Positions 11,131 through 20,692 are shown, counted from the first letter of the stretch. The stretch is 64,000 nt of DNA from Rubrivivax sp. (GCA_020248915.1 JADCGP010000017.1:62001-126000), one strand, 5' to 3'. Notes: generated from the sequence alone by a model not told the origin. Program-made: numbers and translations.

Positions 11131-12339
11131 ATGTCCTCGTCCCTGTTCGCCAGCGTCGAGCTCGCGCCGCGCGACCCCATCCTCGGCCTCAACGAGCAGT
11201 TCTCCGCCGACCCCCGCCCCGACAAGGTCAACCTCGGAGTCGGCGTCTACTTCGACGACGAGGGCCGGTTGCCGGTGCTGCGCTGCGTGGCCGAGGCCGA
11301 GCGGCAGCTGCTCGCCGCGCCCAAGCCCAAGGGCTACCTGCCGATCGACGGCATAGCGGCCTACGACAAGGCGGTGCAGGCGCTCGTCTTCGGCGCCGAC
11401 AGCGAGCTCGTGCGGTCCGGCCGCGTGACCACCGTGCAGGCCCTCGGCGGCACTGGCGGCCTCAAGCTCGGTGCCGACTTCCTGAAGAAGCTCGAGCCCG
11501 GCGCGGCCGTGCTGATCAGCGACCCGAGCTGGGAGAACCACCGCGCGCTGTTCGCCCATGCGGGCTTCGAGGTCCGCACCTACCCGTACTACGACGCTGC
11601 CACCCGGGGCATCCGCTTCGAAGCGATGCTGGCGGCGCTGCTCGCCGCCGACCGGGGCACGATCGTCGTGCTGCACGCCTGCTGCCACAACCCGACCGGC
11701 TGCGACCTCACCCCGGCGCAATGGGCGCGGGTGGTTGACGCCTGCGGCACGCGCGGCCTCGTGCCGTTCCTCGACATGGCCTACCAGGGCTTCGGCGACG
11801 GCATCGCCGAGGACGGCGCCGCCGTGCGCCTCTTCGCCGACGCCGGCATCGACTTCCTCGTGTCGACCTCGTTCTCGAAAAGCTTCTCGCTGTACGGCGA
11901 GCGCGTCGGCGCGCTGTCGGTCGTCTGCCGTAGCGCCGACGAGGCGGCCCGCGTGCTGTCGCAACTCAAGATCGTGATCCGCACCAACTACAGCAACCCG
12001 CCGACCTTCGGCGCCAGCGTCGTCACGGCCGTGCTCGGCACGCCGGCGCTGCGCGCCCTGTGGGAGGAGGAACTCGCCGGCATGCGCCAGCGCATCCGCG
12101 CCACGCGCGAGGCGCTGGCAGCGGGCCTGCGAGCCGCCGGCGTCGCGGCGGATCTCGGCTACATCACGCGCCAGAAGGGCATGTTCAGCTATTCCGGCCT
12201 CTCGGCCGCCCAGATGCAGCGCCTGCGGGCCGAGTTTGGGGTCTACGGCGTCGACTCCGGCCGCATCTGCGTGGCGGCGCTGAACCGCGGCAACCTCCCG
12301 CGCGCAGTGGCGGCGCTGGCGGCGGTGATGCGCGGCTGA
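11131..12339 (+). CDS. Aromatic/aspartate amino acid aminotransferase
   Basis: A 402-residue PLP enzyme of aminotransferase family I-alpha (TyrB/AspC). Conserved blocks are [23 protein letters not shown], the PLP lysine (residue 250) in [18 protein letters not shown], and the Arg-containing RTNYSNPP. It moves amino groups between aromatic or acidic amino acids and 2-oxoglutarate; the AspC/TyrB choice cannot be read from sequence alone. A TAGAAT hexamer in the spacer toward uvrB could be its -10 box. Confidence 0.9.
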   Translation: MSSSLFASVELAPRDPILGLNEQFSADPRPDKVNLGVGVYFDDEGRLPVLRCVAEAERQLLAAPKPKGYLPIDGIAAYDKAVQALVFGADSELVRSGRVTTVQALGGTGGLKLGADFLKKLEPGAAVLISDPSWENHRALFAHAGFEVRTYPYYDAATRGIRFEAMLAALLAADRGTIVVLHACCHNPTGCDLTPAQWARVVDACGTRGLVPFLDMAYQGFGDGIAEDGAAVRLFADAGIDFLVSTSFSKSFSLYGERVGALSVVCRSADEAARVLSQLKIVIRTNYSNPPTFGASVVTAVLGTPALRALWEEELAGMRQRIRATREALAAGLRAAGVAADLGYITRQKGMFSYSGLSAAQMQRLRAEFGVYGVDSGRICVAALNRGNLPRAVAALAAVMRG

Positions 12340-12371
12340 GCGCCGCGGCGACAGCCCGTCGTCAGCGGCGC
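12340..12371 (+). terminator. Hairpin after the aminotransferase gene
   Basis: GCGCCGC (12340-12346) pairs with GCGGCGC (12365-12371), and inside it GGCGAC pairs with GTCGTC with one G-T pair and a bulged A. The stem is strong but no T-tract follows, so it may be a Rho-dependent end or an mRNA stabiliser. Confidence 0.4.
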
Positions 12372-12548
12372 CCCTCATCCTGCGGCGCCGGTCGCGGCCG
12401 GAACGCACGCCGACCCGGAACCTCGGCTCCGGGGTCGCGCAAGTTCTTGCTGCGCTGCAACAGCAATGACGCTACATTCCGCCGGAGGGCGCGCCGGCGG
12501 CGCGCTACCGCGGCCCCGGCCGCTTCGAAGAAGGCACGGAGAACACCG

Positions 12549-13877
12549 ATGCTGTACCAGATCTACGAGACTCAGCGCGCGCTGATGGCGCCGTTCGCGG
12601 AGTTCGCCAGCGCATCGGCCAAGCTGTACAGCCATCCGCTGTCGCCCTTCGCTCAATTGCCGATGTCGCAGCGCGTGTCGGCCGGCTTCGACCTGATGCA
12701 CCGGCTCGCCAAGGAGTACGAGAAGCCGGCCTTCGGCATCACCTCCGCGGAGGTCGACGGTGTCGAGGTCGCGGTGCAGGAGCGCGTCGCGATCCACAAG
12801 CCGCTGTGCCGGCTGGTGCGCTTCAAGCGCTTCACCGACGACCCGCATGCGCTGCAGGCGATGAAGTCGCAGCCGACGGTGCTGGTCGTCGCCCCGCTGT
12901 CGGGCCACCACAGCACGTTGCTGCGGGACACCGTGCGCAGCCTGCTGCACCACCACAAGGTCTTCATCACCGACTGGACAGACGCGCGGATGGTGCCGGT
13001 CGAGGCCGGCCCGTTCCACCTCGACGACTACGTGCACTACGTGCAGGAGTTCATCCGCCACATCGGGCCGGACGTGCACGTGATCTCGGTATGCCAGCCG
13101 ACCGTGCCGGTGCTCGCCGCGGTGAGCCTGATGGCCAGCGCGGGCGAGTTCACGCCCCGCACGCTGACGATGATGGGCGGCCCGATCGACGCGCGGCGCA
13201 GCCCGACGGCCGTCAACAACCTGGCGATGAACAAGAGCCACGGCTGGTTCGAGACCAACGTGATCTGCCGCGTGCCGCCCAACTTCCCGGGCGCCGGCCG
13301 CCGCGTCTACCCGGGCTTCCTGCAGCACGCCGGCTTCGTGGCGATGAACCCCGACCGGCACCTGTCCAGCCACTACGACTACTTCTACCACCTGATTCAG
13401 GGCGACGAGGACAGCGCCGAGTCGCACCGGCAGTTCTACGACGAGTACAACGCCGTGCTCGACATGCCGGCCGAGTACTACCTCGACACGATCAAGACCG
13501 TGTTCCAGGAGTTCGCCCTGGTCAACGGCACGTGGCGCGTCTCAGGCGAGCTGGTGCGCCCGCAGGACATCACCGACAGCGCCATGCTCACCGTCGAGGG
13601 CGAGCTCGACGACATCTCCGGCGCCGGCCAGACCCGGGCCGCGCACGGCCTGTGCACCGGGATCCCGCAGGCGCGCCGCTTCCACTACGACGTCGAGGGC
13701 GCCGGCCACTACGGCATCTTCTCCGGGCGGCGCTGGCGCGAGCGCGTCTACCCGCAGGTGCGCGACTTCATCGCCCGCTTCGACCGTGCCGCGGCTGCAG
13801 GCACGGCGTCCACAGCCCGCAAGGCCGCCGGGGCCGAGGTCATCGGGCTGCGCGGCAGCCGCCGCCGCGCCCGCTGA
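12549..13877 (+). CDS. phaZ: Intracellular polyhydroxyalkanoate depolymerase
   Basis: A 442-residue alpha/beta-hydrolase of the intracellular PHB depolymerase family that mobilises storage polyester granules. The start MLYQIYETQRALMAPF is typical. The nucleophile elbow is ISVCQPTVPV with Cys182 as likely nucleophile, as in the Cupriavidus necator enzyme, and the family's acid and His follow in LTVEGELDDISG and EGAGHYGIFSG. Preceded by a 209-base spacer containing a TACATT hexamer that could be its -10. Supports a PHB-storing Burkholderiales host. Confidence 0.93.
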   Translation: MLYQIYETQRALMAPFAEFASASAKLYSHPLSPFAQLPMSQRVSAGFDLMHRLAKEYEKPAFGITSAEVDGVEVAVQERVAIHKPLCRLVRFKRFTDDPHALQAMKSQPTVLVVAPLSGHHSTLLRDTVRSLLHHHKVFITDWTDARMVPVEAGPFHLDDYVHYVQEFIRHIGPDVHVISVCQPTVPVLAAVSLMASAGEFTPRTLTMMGGPIDARRSPTAVNNLAMNKSHGWFETNVICRVPPNFPGAGRRVYPGFLQHAGFVAMNPDRHLSSHYDYFYHLIQGDEDSAESHRQFYDEYNAVLDMPAEYYLDTIKTVFQEFALVNGTWRVSGELVRPQDITDSAMLTVEGELDDISGAGQTRAAHGLCTGIPQARRFHYDVEGAGHYGIFSGRRWRERVYPQVRDFIARFDRAAAAGTASTARKAAGAEVIGLRGSRRRAR

Positions 13878-13936
13878 GCGCGCGCCACCGCGGCCCGTCT
13901 CGGCCCGCGTCGCAGGCCCGGCTCGATAATCGACCG

Positions 13937-14683
13937 GTGCCTCCCGCCACGCAACCCGCCGCACCGGCCGCCGACACCGTCGCCCTGGCCGCGCGGCTGG
14001 ATGACGCGCTGCCGCAGACGCAGTGCACGCGTTGCGGCTTTCCCGACTGCAGCGGCTATGCCGTAGCCATGGCGCGCGGCGAGGCCGATCTCGACCGCTG
14101 CCCTCCCGGGGGCGCCGAGGGCATCGCCCGGCTGGCCGCGATCACGGGCTGGCCGCAGCGGCCGCTGGATCCGCTGCGCGGCGCCGAAGGGCCGCTGCGG
14201 CTGGCCGTGATCGACGAGGCCTGGTGCATCGGCTGCACGCTGTGCATCCAGGCCTGCCCGGTGGACTGCATCGTCGGCGCGAGCCGCCGGATGCACACCG
14301 TGGTCGAGGCCGAGTGCACCGGCTGCGAGCTGTGCGTGCCGGCCTGCCCGGTCGACTGCATCGAGATGCGTCCGGCCAGCGGCGAGCGCACCGGCTGGCA
14401 GGCCTGGAGCGACGCCCGGGCCGCCCGGGCACGCGAGCGCTACGGCTGGCACCGCGAGCGCGTCGCGCGCGAGCGGCGCGAGAACGACGAGCGGCTGGCC
14501 GCCAAGGCCGCGGCCAAGCTCGCCGACCTCGGCGCCGCGAGTTCGATCGCCGACGCGGCCGTGCTCGCCGGCAAGCGGGCCGTGATTGAGGCCGCGCTCG
14601 CGCGCGCCCGGGCCCGGCGTTCCGACACCGCCGGCCCGTCCGTCCCGTCCGGCCAGCCCACCGTGCCGCCCGATGAAGCCTGA
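13937..14683 (+). CDS. rsxB: RnfB/RsxB-type electron transport ferredoxin
   Basis: A 248-residue iron-sulfur protein. Residues Cys30, Cys33, Cys38 and Cys55 form the four-Cys domain seen in RnfB; two [4Fe-4S] ferredoxin motifs follow, CIGCTLCIQACPVDC and CTGCELCVPACPVDC. There is no N-terminal membrane helix and no other rnf gene nearby, as in other Burkholderiales where this gene stands next to nth. The GTG start is set 7 bases after a GATAAT hexamer (13925-13930), which would give an almost leaderless mRNA. The partner protein is unknown. Confidence 0.85.
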   Translation: MPPATQPAAPAADTVALAARLDDALPQTQCTRCGFPDCSGYAVAMARGEADLDRCPPGGAEGIARLAAITGWPQRPLDPLRGAEGPLRLAVIDEAWCIGCTLCIQACPVDCIVGASRRMHTVVEAECTGCELCVPACPVDCIEMRPASGERTGWQAWSDARAARARERYGWHRERVARERRENDERLAAKAAAKLADLGAASSIADAAVLAGKRAVIEAALARARARRSDTAGPSVPSGQPTVPPDEA

Positions 14684-15329
14684 GTCGATCGAGCCCTTCT
14701 TCGCCACGCTGAAGGCGGCCAACCCGGCACCGCAAACCGAGCTGCAATACAGCAGCGTGTTCGAGCTGCTGGCGGCGGTGCTGCTGTCGGCGCAGGCCAC
14801 CGACGTCGGAGTCAACAAGGCCACGCGGCGCCTGTTCGCCGTCGCGCCGACGCCGCAGCGCATGCTCGCCCTCGGCCTCCAGGGATTGACCGATCACGTC
14901 CGCACCATCGGCCTGTTCCGCACGAAGGCGAGGAACCTGCTGGAGACCTGCCGCATCCTGGTCGAGCAGCACGGCGGCCGGGTGCCCGGCACGCGGCAGG
15001 AACTCGAGGCGCTTCCCGGCGTCGGCCGCAAGACCGCCAACGTCGTCCTCAACGTGGCGTTCGGCGAGCCGACGATGGCCGTCGACACCCACATCTTCCG
15101 CGTCTCCAACCGCACCGGCCTCGCTCCCGGGCGGCGCCCGATCGACGTCGAGCAGGGGCTGCTCGAGCGCGTGCCGCCGGCCTACCGGGTCGACGCGCAC
15201 CACTGGCTGATCCTGCACGGGCGCTACGTCTGCACGGCCCGGGCGCCCCGCTGCGAGGCCTGCGCGGTGCGTGCCTGGTGCGACCATGCGGCTCCTACAA
15301 TCGCGCGGCTTCGCCCCGGGAAGACCTGA
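14673..15329 (+). CDS. nth: Endonuclease III
   Basis: A 218-residue bifunctional DNA glycosylase/AP lyase that removes oxidised pyrimidines. The helix-hairpin-helix LPGVGRKTA has catalytic Lys120, and Asp138 lies in VDTHIFRVSNR, the same numbers as in Escherichia coli. The [4Fe-4S] cysteines follow the pattern C-X6-C-X2-C-X5-C near the C-terminus. It overlaps the end of the RnfB-like gene by 11 bases, so the pair is coupled. Confidence 0.96.
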   Translation: MKPESIEPFFATLKAANPAPQTELQYSSVFELLAAVLLSAQATDVGVNKATRRLFAVAPTPQRMLALGLQGLTDHVRTIGLFRTKARNLLETCRILVEQHGGRVPGTRQELEALPGVGRKTANVVLNVAFGEPTMAVDTHIFRVSNRTGLAPGRRPIDVEQGLLERVPPAYRVDAHHWLILHGRYVCTARAPRCEACAVRAWCDHAAPTIARLRPGKT

Positions 15330-15330
15330 C

Positions 15331-15585
15331 ATGTCCAAGCTCGAGGATCTCGCTGAGCGCGTCGACCGCCTCGTGCTGCGCCACCAGGAGCTCAAGCGCA
15401 CCAGCGCGCTGATCTCGAGGCAGCTCGTGGCGGTGACGACCGAGCGCGACAGCCTGCGCTCGCGGCTGGCGGCGGCCCGGGCGCGGATCGATGCGTTGCT
15501 GGTCCGGCTGCCGGCCGAGACCGGCAGCGACGCGCCGTTGCCGTCCGGCGGCGGCGACGCGGCAGATGCCGGGGAGCGCCGGTGA
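15331..15585 (+). CDS. Small coiled-coil protein upstream of zapA (TIGR02449-like)
   Basis: An 84-residue protein whose first 65 residues form one continuous heptad coiled coil beginning MSKLEDLAERVDRLVLRH; the tail is Gly/Asp/Ala-rich. Its size and shape resemble ZapB and the TIGR02449 proteins often found just before zapA. Its stop overlaps the GTG of zapA, so the two are coupled. A role with ZapA at the division ring is plausible but inferred. Confidence 0.8.
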   Translation: MSKLEDLAERVDRLVLRHQELKRTSALISRQLVAVTTERDSLRSRLAAARARIDALLVRLPAETGSDAPLPSGGGDAADAGERR

Positions 15586-15914
15586 AGCAGATCGAGGTCA
15601 CGATCCTCGGTCAGGTCTACATGCTCGCCTGCCCGGAGGGCGGCGAGGCCCAGTTGGCCGCCGCAGTGGCCAGCGTCGACCGCGAGATGACGCTCATCCG
15701 CGACGCCGGCAAGGTCAAGGCGCGCGAGCGCATCGCCGTGCTGGCGGCACTGAACCTCGCCTACCAGATGGCCGATGGCGGTGCAGCGGCCGGCCGTGGC
15801 GCCGAACCCGCTCCGGCCGACGCCCGCGAGGCCGAGCCGACGGGCCGCGTCGACATCGACGGGTTGCTCCAGCGGGTCGACGCCGCGCTGGCCGACGACG
15901 GCCAACTGCTGTAG
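15582..15914 (+). CDS. zapA: Cell division protein ZapA
   Basis: A 110-residue FtsZ-ring stabiliser. The N-terminal domain KQIEVTILGQVYMLACPEG is the classic ZapA beta-hairpin, followed by the RERIAVLAALNLAYQM helix of the coiled-coil dimer. GTG start, overlapping the TGA of the upstream gene. The C-terminal Ala/Glu-rich link is longer than usual. Followed by 6S RNA, as in many proteobacteria. Confidence 0.93.
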   Translation: MKQIEVTILGQVYMLACPEGGEAQLAAAVASVDREMTLIRDAGKVKARERIAVLAALNLAYQMADGGAAAGRGAEPAPADAREAEPTGRVDIDGLLQRVDAALADDGQLL

Positions 15915-15993
15915 CGCCACCCGGTCGCAGCAAGGCCAACGGCGTCACGGCCCGGCGCCGTCAGGCCCATGACGTCACGTCTATACTGGGTTC

Positions 15994-16172
15994 GTCCGTC
16001 GTGAGCCGCGGGCCTTTGTTTTCTCCGAACCGATGCTCTACGAGCAGGGCTTGGAACATCGCCGGGCTGGTGCGATCGTCTCGCGTCAGATGAACCCGAG
16101 GTCCGGCTGACCTCGCCCACCTGATCCTCTGCTGAGGGTTCGGGATCCGGCCCGCGGTCCACGGCGGACACC
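15994..16172 (+). ncRNA. ssrS: 6S RNA
   Basis: About 180 bases between zapA and the EVE gene fold as one long hairpin, as expected for the 6S RNA that binds sigma70-RNA polymerase. A 20-base arm at 15995-16014 pairs with 16149-16168, including GCCGCGGGCC with GGCCCGCGGT; further in, CTCCGAACC pairs with GGGTTCGGGA. A TATACT -10 box lies at 15982-15987, 7 bases before the proposed start. Position after zapA is conserved for ssrS. Ends are estimated to within about 10 bases. Confidence 0.85.
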
Positions 16173-16263
16173 TTTTGCCTCGGCCCGGCCAGCCCGCGCA
16201 CCGGCTCCCGCCGCGGGCGCCCGGGACTGCAGCCCGCATTCGTTCCCCTGCCGTCACGCCGCC

Positions 16264-16740
<477 letters not shown>

Positions 16741-16763
16741 GCGCGGGCCGCGGCGGCTGCGGC

Positions 16764-17579
16764 TTGGAACTCGGCACGACGCTCGTCGCCGAACTGCTGC
16801 TGCTTGGCGCCGTGGTCGGCTTCCTGGCCGGCCTGCTGGGCATCGGCGGCGGCATGATGCTGGTGCCATTCATGACATTCCTGCTCGCGCAGCGTGGCGT
16901 GGAGGCGGGCCTGGCCGTGAAGATGGCGATCGCCACGTCGGGGGCGACGATCCTGTTCACGTCGGTGTCCAGCCTGCTGGCCCACTGGCGCCACGGCCAG
17001 GTGCGGTGGCCGATCGTGGCGCGGCTCGCGCCGGGCATCCTGCTCGGCGGAATCGTGGCCGGAGGAGGCGCGCTGGCGGTGCTCCAGGGGCAGTGGCTCG
17101 CCGGCGTGTTCGCCGTCTTCAACCTGGTCATCGCGCTGCGGATGCTGCGCGGGACCCAGCCCGCGGCCGGCCGCAACCTGCCCGGCACCGCGGGCCTGGT
17201 CGGCGCCGGCACGGGCATCGGGTTCGTGTCCGGGCTGCTCGGGGCGGGCGGCGCGTTCCTGTCGGTGCCCTTCATGACCTGGTGCGGCGTGCCCCTGCGG
17301 GCAGCGGTCGGCACCAGCGCCGCGCTCGGCTTCCCGATCGCACTGTCGGCCACGCTCGGCTATCTCGTGGCAGGGCGGTCGCTCACCCCGGTCCTGCCAG
17401 GCGCCTTCGGCCTGCTGTACCTGCCAGGGGTGGCGGTGGTCGCGCTCACCAGCGTGCTGCTTGCGCCGCTGGGCGCACGCACCGCGCAGCGCTGGCCGGT
17501 GGCACGGCTGCGCCGCGCCTTCGCGCTGCTGCTGATGTTGCTGGCCGCCTACATGGCCTGGAAGGCGCTCGCGGGCTGA
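16764..17579 (+). CDS. TSUP family (TauE/SafE) membrane permease
   Basis: A 271-residue integral membrane protein with about eight helices in two similar halves, each with a glycine-rich motif (GLLGIGGGMMLVPF near residue 26 and GLLGAGGAFLSVPF near residue 155). TSUP proteins export or import sulfonates, sulfite or related anions; the substrate is not visible. The start is a TTG, set only by the beginning of the first helix, and may be wrong by a few codons. It follows the EVE gene after 23 bases. Confidence 0.88.
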   Translation: MELGTTLVAELLLLGAVVGFLAGLLGIGGGMMLVPFMTFLLAQRGVEAGLAVKMAIATSGATILFTSVSSLLAHWRHGQVRWPIVARLAPGILLGGIVAGGGALAVLQGQWLAGVFAVFNLVIALRMLRGTQPAAGRNLPGTAGLVGAGTGIGFVSGLLGAGGAFLSVPFMTWCGVPLRAAVGTSAALGFPIALSATLGYLVAGRSLTPVLPGAFGLLYLPGVAVVALTSVLLAPLGARTAQRWPVARLRRAFALLLMLLAAYMAWKALAG

Positions 17580-17600
17580 GCCATGCGGCCGCCGCGCTGC

Positions 17601-18611
17601 TCAGCCGGGCGGGTCGAGCCGGATCGCGGCCAATGTCACCTGGTTGCCACCGCGTCGCCGCGCCTCGGCCAGCGCCGCCTCGCAGGCCGCGACGAGGGCC
17701 GGCTGCGTCTGCGCCGTGTGCGGGAAGCTGGCCACACCCATCGCCGCGCTGAACGAGAGCGGCTGACCCTCGTGGACGACGATCTCGGTGGCGCAGCGCC
17801 GGCGCAGCCCCTCCATCCGGGAGTGTGCGGTGGCGAGCCCGACGCCCGAAAGCAGCACCGCGAAGCGCCGTTCGTCGATGCGGCACGAGGCATCCATCGC
17901 CCGGGTGCCGCTGCGCAGCACGCGCCCGGTGGCGGCCAGGATCGCCTGCTCGGCCGAGGCGCCCGCCGCCTGCACCACAGGTGGGGGCGGGTCGATCTCG
18001 ATCAGCACCAGCGCAAACTCGCGGTGTTCACGCGTCGACAGGTCGACCTCGCGGCGCAACTGGTCGTCGAAGTGCGCCCGGGTGAACAGGCCGGAGGCCG
18101 GGTCGCGCCGGGTCTGCTCGGCCAGTTCCCGTCGCAGCACGTCGTGCGCGCGCTGCTGATGCTCGATCTGCTCGAGCGCGCGCCGCAGCTGCTGCTCGCG
18201 CTCGCGGGTCGGCCCCAGATCGCACCACACGCTGACCACGACCGGGCGTCCACTGGGGACCGTGACGGCCGCGCGCCAGACCGCGAATTCGTGCTTGCGC
18301 CCGCCGCGTTCGAAACGGTGTTCGCTCGCCAGCGGTCCCGGCTGGGCGAGCGCGGTGGCCATCGCCGTGCGCAGCGTCGCGGCGACGGACGGCTCGAACA
18401 CCTCCGCGTCGCTGCGGCCCAGCACCTGGGCGGCGCTGCAGTCGAGCCAGCGGAGCAGCTCGGGGCTGGCATGGAGGTACCGCCCGCCGACGTCCTGCAC
18501 CGCGACGCCTTCTCCTCGCTGTCGCGCCAGCGCCCCGGCCGCGGCGCCCAGCGCGGCCCCGAGCTGTTCCGGGGCGAGCGCCGGAGCTGCGCCATTCGCA
18601 GTGACATCCAT
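17601..18611 (-). CDS. PAS-GGDEF protein with a degenerate active site
   Basis: A 336-residue cytoplasmic protein. Residues ~20-135 look like a PAS sensor (VQDVGGRYLHASPELLRWLDC), then a coiled-coil linker and a GGDEF fold beginning DPASGLFTRAHFDDQL. The active-site loop reads RIDERRF in place of GGDEF, so it probably makes no c-di-GMP and may act as a sensor or binding protein. No EAL domain. Convergent with the TSUP gene. The ATG is the first in frame before the PAS-like region. Confidence 0.8.
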   Translation of the reverse strand: MDVTANGAAPALAPEQLGAALGAAAGALARQRGEGVAVQDVGGRYLHASPELLRWLDCSAAQVLGRSDAEVFEPSVAATLRTAMATALAQPGPLASEHRFERGGRKHEFAVWRAAVTVPSGRPVVVSVWCDLGPTREREQQLRRALEQIEHQQRAHDVLRRELAEQTRRDPASGLFTRAHFDDQLRREVDLSTREHREFALVLIEIDPPPPVVQAAGASAEQAILAATGRVLRSGTRAMDASCRIDERRFAVLLSGVGLATAHSRMEGLRRRCATEIVVHEGQPLSFSAAMGVASFPHTAQTQPALVAACEAALAEARRRGGNQVTLAAIRLDPPG

Positions 18612-18830
18612 CTTCGAGACTACCGGGAAAGGAGTGATGGCGCCGTCGCTTGGCGGGGAGCAAGCCCCTGATGGTGCACGATGCCCCACATTGGTGGGAT
18701 CGGGACAGTACTCCCCCTCATTTCGGCGCCGCCATCCCTGAGTTGACCCCCCGGGACGAGCGGTCGGAGCCGGAGCCCGAGCGTGCGCGCAGGCCTGCTT
18801 CTTGCTGTGTGCGTCCCAGGAGACAACGCC

Positions 18831-19814
18831 ATGCAGTACCACCGCCGACGGGCCATGCACCCGCCGACGCCCGGCCGCGCCGCCTCGCCGACGCCCGGCC
18901 CTCCCGTCACAGCGCCCGCTCTCGCGCGGTTGCTCGGGTCCGGTCCGCCGCAGCGCGAGCTGGACGCCCTGCTGGTGGCGCTGCACTTCGAAGGCGGCAG
19001 GCTCGACACGTTGCTCGGCCTGCTGCAGGCCGCGCAGAAGCACTGTCTGGCCATCGCGAGCGACCGGCCGATGGTCGTGCTGCCAGCCTACGGCAGCACG
19101 CACGGCAGCGCGGAGACGGTGGCCTTGCTGGCCCTGGCGCTGGCGCGCGACGGCCACCAGGTGCTCGTCCACGGGCCGCTGTCCGACGCCGGCCGCATGA
19201 CGCCGGCCGCCGTACTCGGGGCGCTCGGGCTGCCCCCCGCCCGCGGCGCGCCCGAGGTGCAGGCGGCCTGGGCGAGGCGCGAACCGGCCTTCGTGCCGAT
19301 AGAGCGTCTGTGCCCGCCGCTGGCGACGCTGCTCGAGCGCAGGTTACTGCTCGGGGTGCGCGGACCGGCCGACCTGGTCGCGAGCATGCTGCGGCCGGCG
19401 GGAGCGCCGCGCGTCCTGCACGTCATGCACCAGGACGACGAGGCCGCCAGCAGCCGGATCCGGGACTGGGCGGCCCGGGTCGAAGCCGACGTCGTGCGGG
19501 CGGGCCTGGGCGACCGTGGCTACGGTGGCCTTCGGCGGCCGGCCCGGCTGGAGGTCATGCTGTCGGGGCAGCCCCGACCGGACCTGCTGCCCGCGGCGGA
19601 TGCGGACGCCGCCGCGCTGGCGCCCCTGGCGACCGCGGCGCACCAGGCCGGCGCGGCCCCGGACGCCGCCGCCACCAGCGCCCGATGCGTGCAGGAGTTG
19701 CTGAGCGGCGCCCGGTCGCTGCCCGCGGCGCCGCAGCGGGTGCTCGATGCCGCCGCCTCGGCGCTCGCCGCCCTCTCTGCACGGCCGCAGCCCATCGGTT
19801 CGGCGCTATACTGA
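18831..19814 (+). CDS. ybiB: TrpD2/YbiB-type DNA-binding protein (phosphoribosyltransferase fold)
   Basis: A 327-residue protein related to anthranilate phosphoribosyltransferase, of the YbiB/TrpD2 group that lacks the enzyme activity and binds nucleic acid in a LexA-linked role. Visible are LLGSGPPQRELDALLVALHFEGG, VLPAYGSTHGSAETVALLALAL and HVMHQDDEAA. The ATG at 18831 is preferred because AGGAGA lies 8 bases before it; upstream in-frame ATG codons lack this. It is followed by rpsU after 72 bases. Confidence 0.75.
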   Translation: MQYHRRRAMHPPTPGRAASPTPGPPVTAPALARLLGSGPPQRELDALLVALHFEGGRLDTLLGLLQAAQKHCLAIASDRPMVVLPAYGSTHGSAETVALLALALARDGHQVLVHGPLSDAGRMTPAAVLGALGLPPARGAPEVQAAWARREPAFVPIERLCPPLATLLERRLLLGVRGPADLVASMLRPAGAPRVLHVMHQDDEAASSRIRDWAARVEADVVRAGLGDRGYGGLRRPARLEVMLSGQPRPDLLPAADADAAALAPLATAAHQAGAAPDAAATSARCVQELLSGARSLPAAPQRVLDAAASALAALSARPQPIGSALY

Positions 19815-19886
19815 TGGGCTTTCCCGGACGGCCGGGCATTTGACCGCCGGCCCGGGCCCCGACGACTCCCGCGCAATCTCCGCCCC

Positions 19887-20099
19887 ATGACCACGATCCG
19901 CGTCAAAGAAAACGAGCCCTTCGACGTCGCCCTGCGCCGCTTCAAGCGCACCATCGAGAAGATCGGCCTGTTGACGGAACTGCGCGCGCGCGAGTTCTAC
20001 GAGAAGCCCACCTCCGAGCGCAAGCGCAAGAAGGCGGCCGCCGTGAAGCGCCACTTCAAGCGAGTGCGCAGCATGCAGCTGCCCAAGAAACTCTACTGA
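19887..20099 (+). CDS. rpsU: 30S ribosomal protein S21
   Basis: A 70-residue basic protein, the standard length for S21, which helps the 30S subunit bind mRNA. The sequence [20 protein letters not shown] and the Lys/Arg-rich C-terminal half are diagnostic. A TATACT hexamer at 19807-19812, inside the end of ybiB, may be its -10 box. A good terminator follows at 20163. Confidence 0.97.
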   Translation: MTTIRVKENEPFDVALRRFKRTIEKIGLLTELRAREFYEKPTSERKRKKAAAVKRHFKRVRSMQLPKKLY

Positions 20100-20162
20100 G
20101 CAGTGGCCCGGCCGGGGCTGGCCGCAACCGCCCCGCCGCCGTCCCCGCTGCTGTCGCTGCAG

Positions 20163-20187
20163 GCCCGCACGGCACGCCGTCGCGGGC
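20163..20187 (+). terminator. Rho-independent terminator after rpsU
   Basis: GCCCGCACGGC (20163-20173) pairs with GCCGT and GCGGGC (20176-20187, with one bulged C), followed by TTCTTCGTT. It would end the short rpsU message before the YqeY gene at 20227. Confidence 0.7.
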
Positions 20188-20226
20188 TTCTTCGTTCCGG
20201 ACCCGTTGCCATAGGTTTGCCCGCCG

Positions 20227-20676
20227 ATGAGTCTGAAGGACCGCATCCAGGAAGACATGAAGGAGGCCATGCGCGCCCGGCAGGCCGAGCGTCTGTCGAC
20301 GATCCGCATGCTGCTGGCGGCGGTGAAGCAGCGCGAGGTCGACGAGCGCATCGTGCTCGACGACGCGGCCGTGGTCGGCATCGTCGACAAGCTGATCAAG
20401 CAGCGCAAGGACTCGATCGCCGCCTTCCGGCAGGCCGGGCGCACCGACCTCGTCGACAAGGAGAGCGCCGAGGTCCAGGTGCTCGAGGCCTATCTGCCGG
20501 CCCGCCTGTCGGCGGAGCAGGTCGCTGCGGCCGTGGGGGCCCTGGTGGCCGAGCTCGGCGCGGCCGGGCCGGGCGACATGGGCAAGGTGATGGCGGCGGC
20601 CAAGTCCCGCCTGGGCGGGCAGGCCGAGATGGCCGTGGTCAGCGCGGCGGTCAAGCAGGCGCTGGCGGCCCGATAG
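20227..20676 (+). CDS. GatB/YqeY family protein
   Basis: A 149-residue helical protein of the YqeY family, related to the tail domain of the amidotransferase subunit GatB. It begins MSLKDRIQEDMKEAMRARQ and contains LEAYLPARLS and GDMGKVMAAAKSRLGGQAE. The function is not established; family members often follow rpsU, as here, and a link to tRNA has been proposed. It has the full family length. Confidence 0.9.
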   Translation: MSLKDRIQEDMKEAMRARQAERLSTIRMLLAAVKQREVDERIVLDDAAVVGIVDKLIKQRKDSIAAFRQAGRTDLVDKESAEVQVLEAYLPARLSAEQVAAAVGALVAELGAAGPGDMGKVMAAAKSRLGGQAEMAVVSAAVKQALAAR

Positions 20677-20692
20677 ACGCGCGGAGCCCTCG

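Noticed and set aside
8863..12339. Long open frames antisense to uvrB and the aminotransferase gene (over 1000 codons)
   Set aside because: They are composition shadows of very GC-rich coding DNA; their translations are Arg/Ala/His-rich without domains, while the opposite strand holds conserved proteins.
18808..18825. A fifth TGTN12ACA match upstream of the ybiB gene
   Set aside because: It runs into the ribosome binding site of ybiB, lacks the TGTC start seen at three of the four photosynthesis sites, and stands before no photosynthesis gene. A few chance matches are expected in this window.
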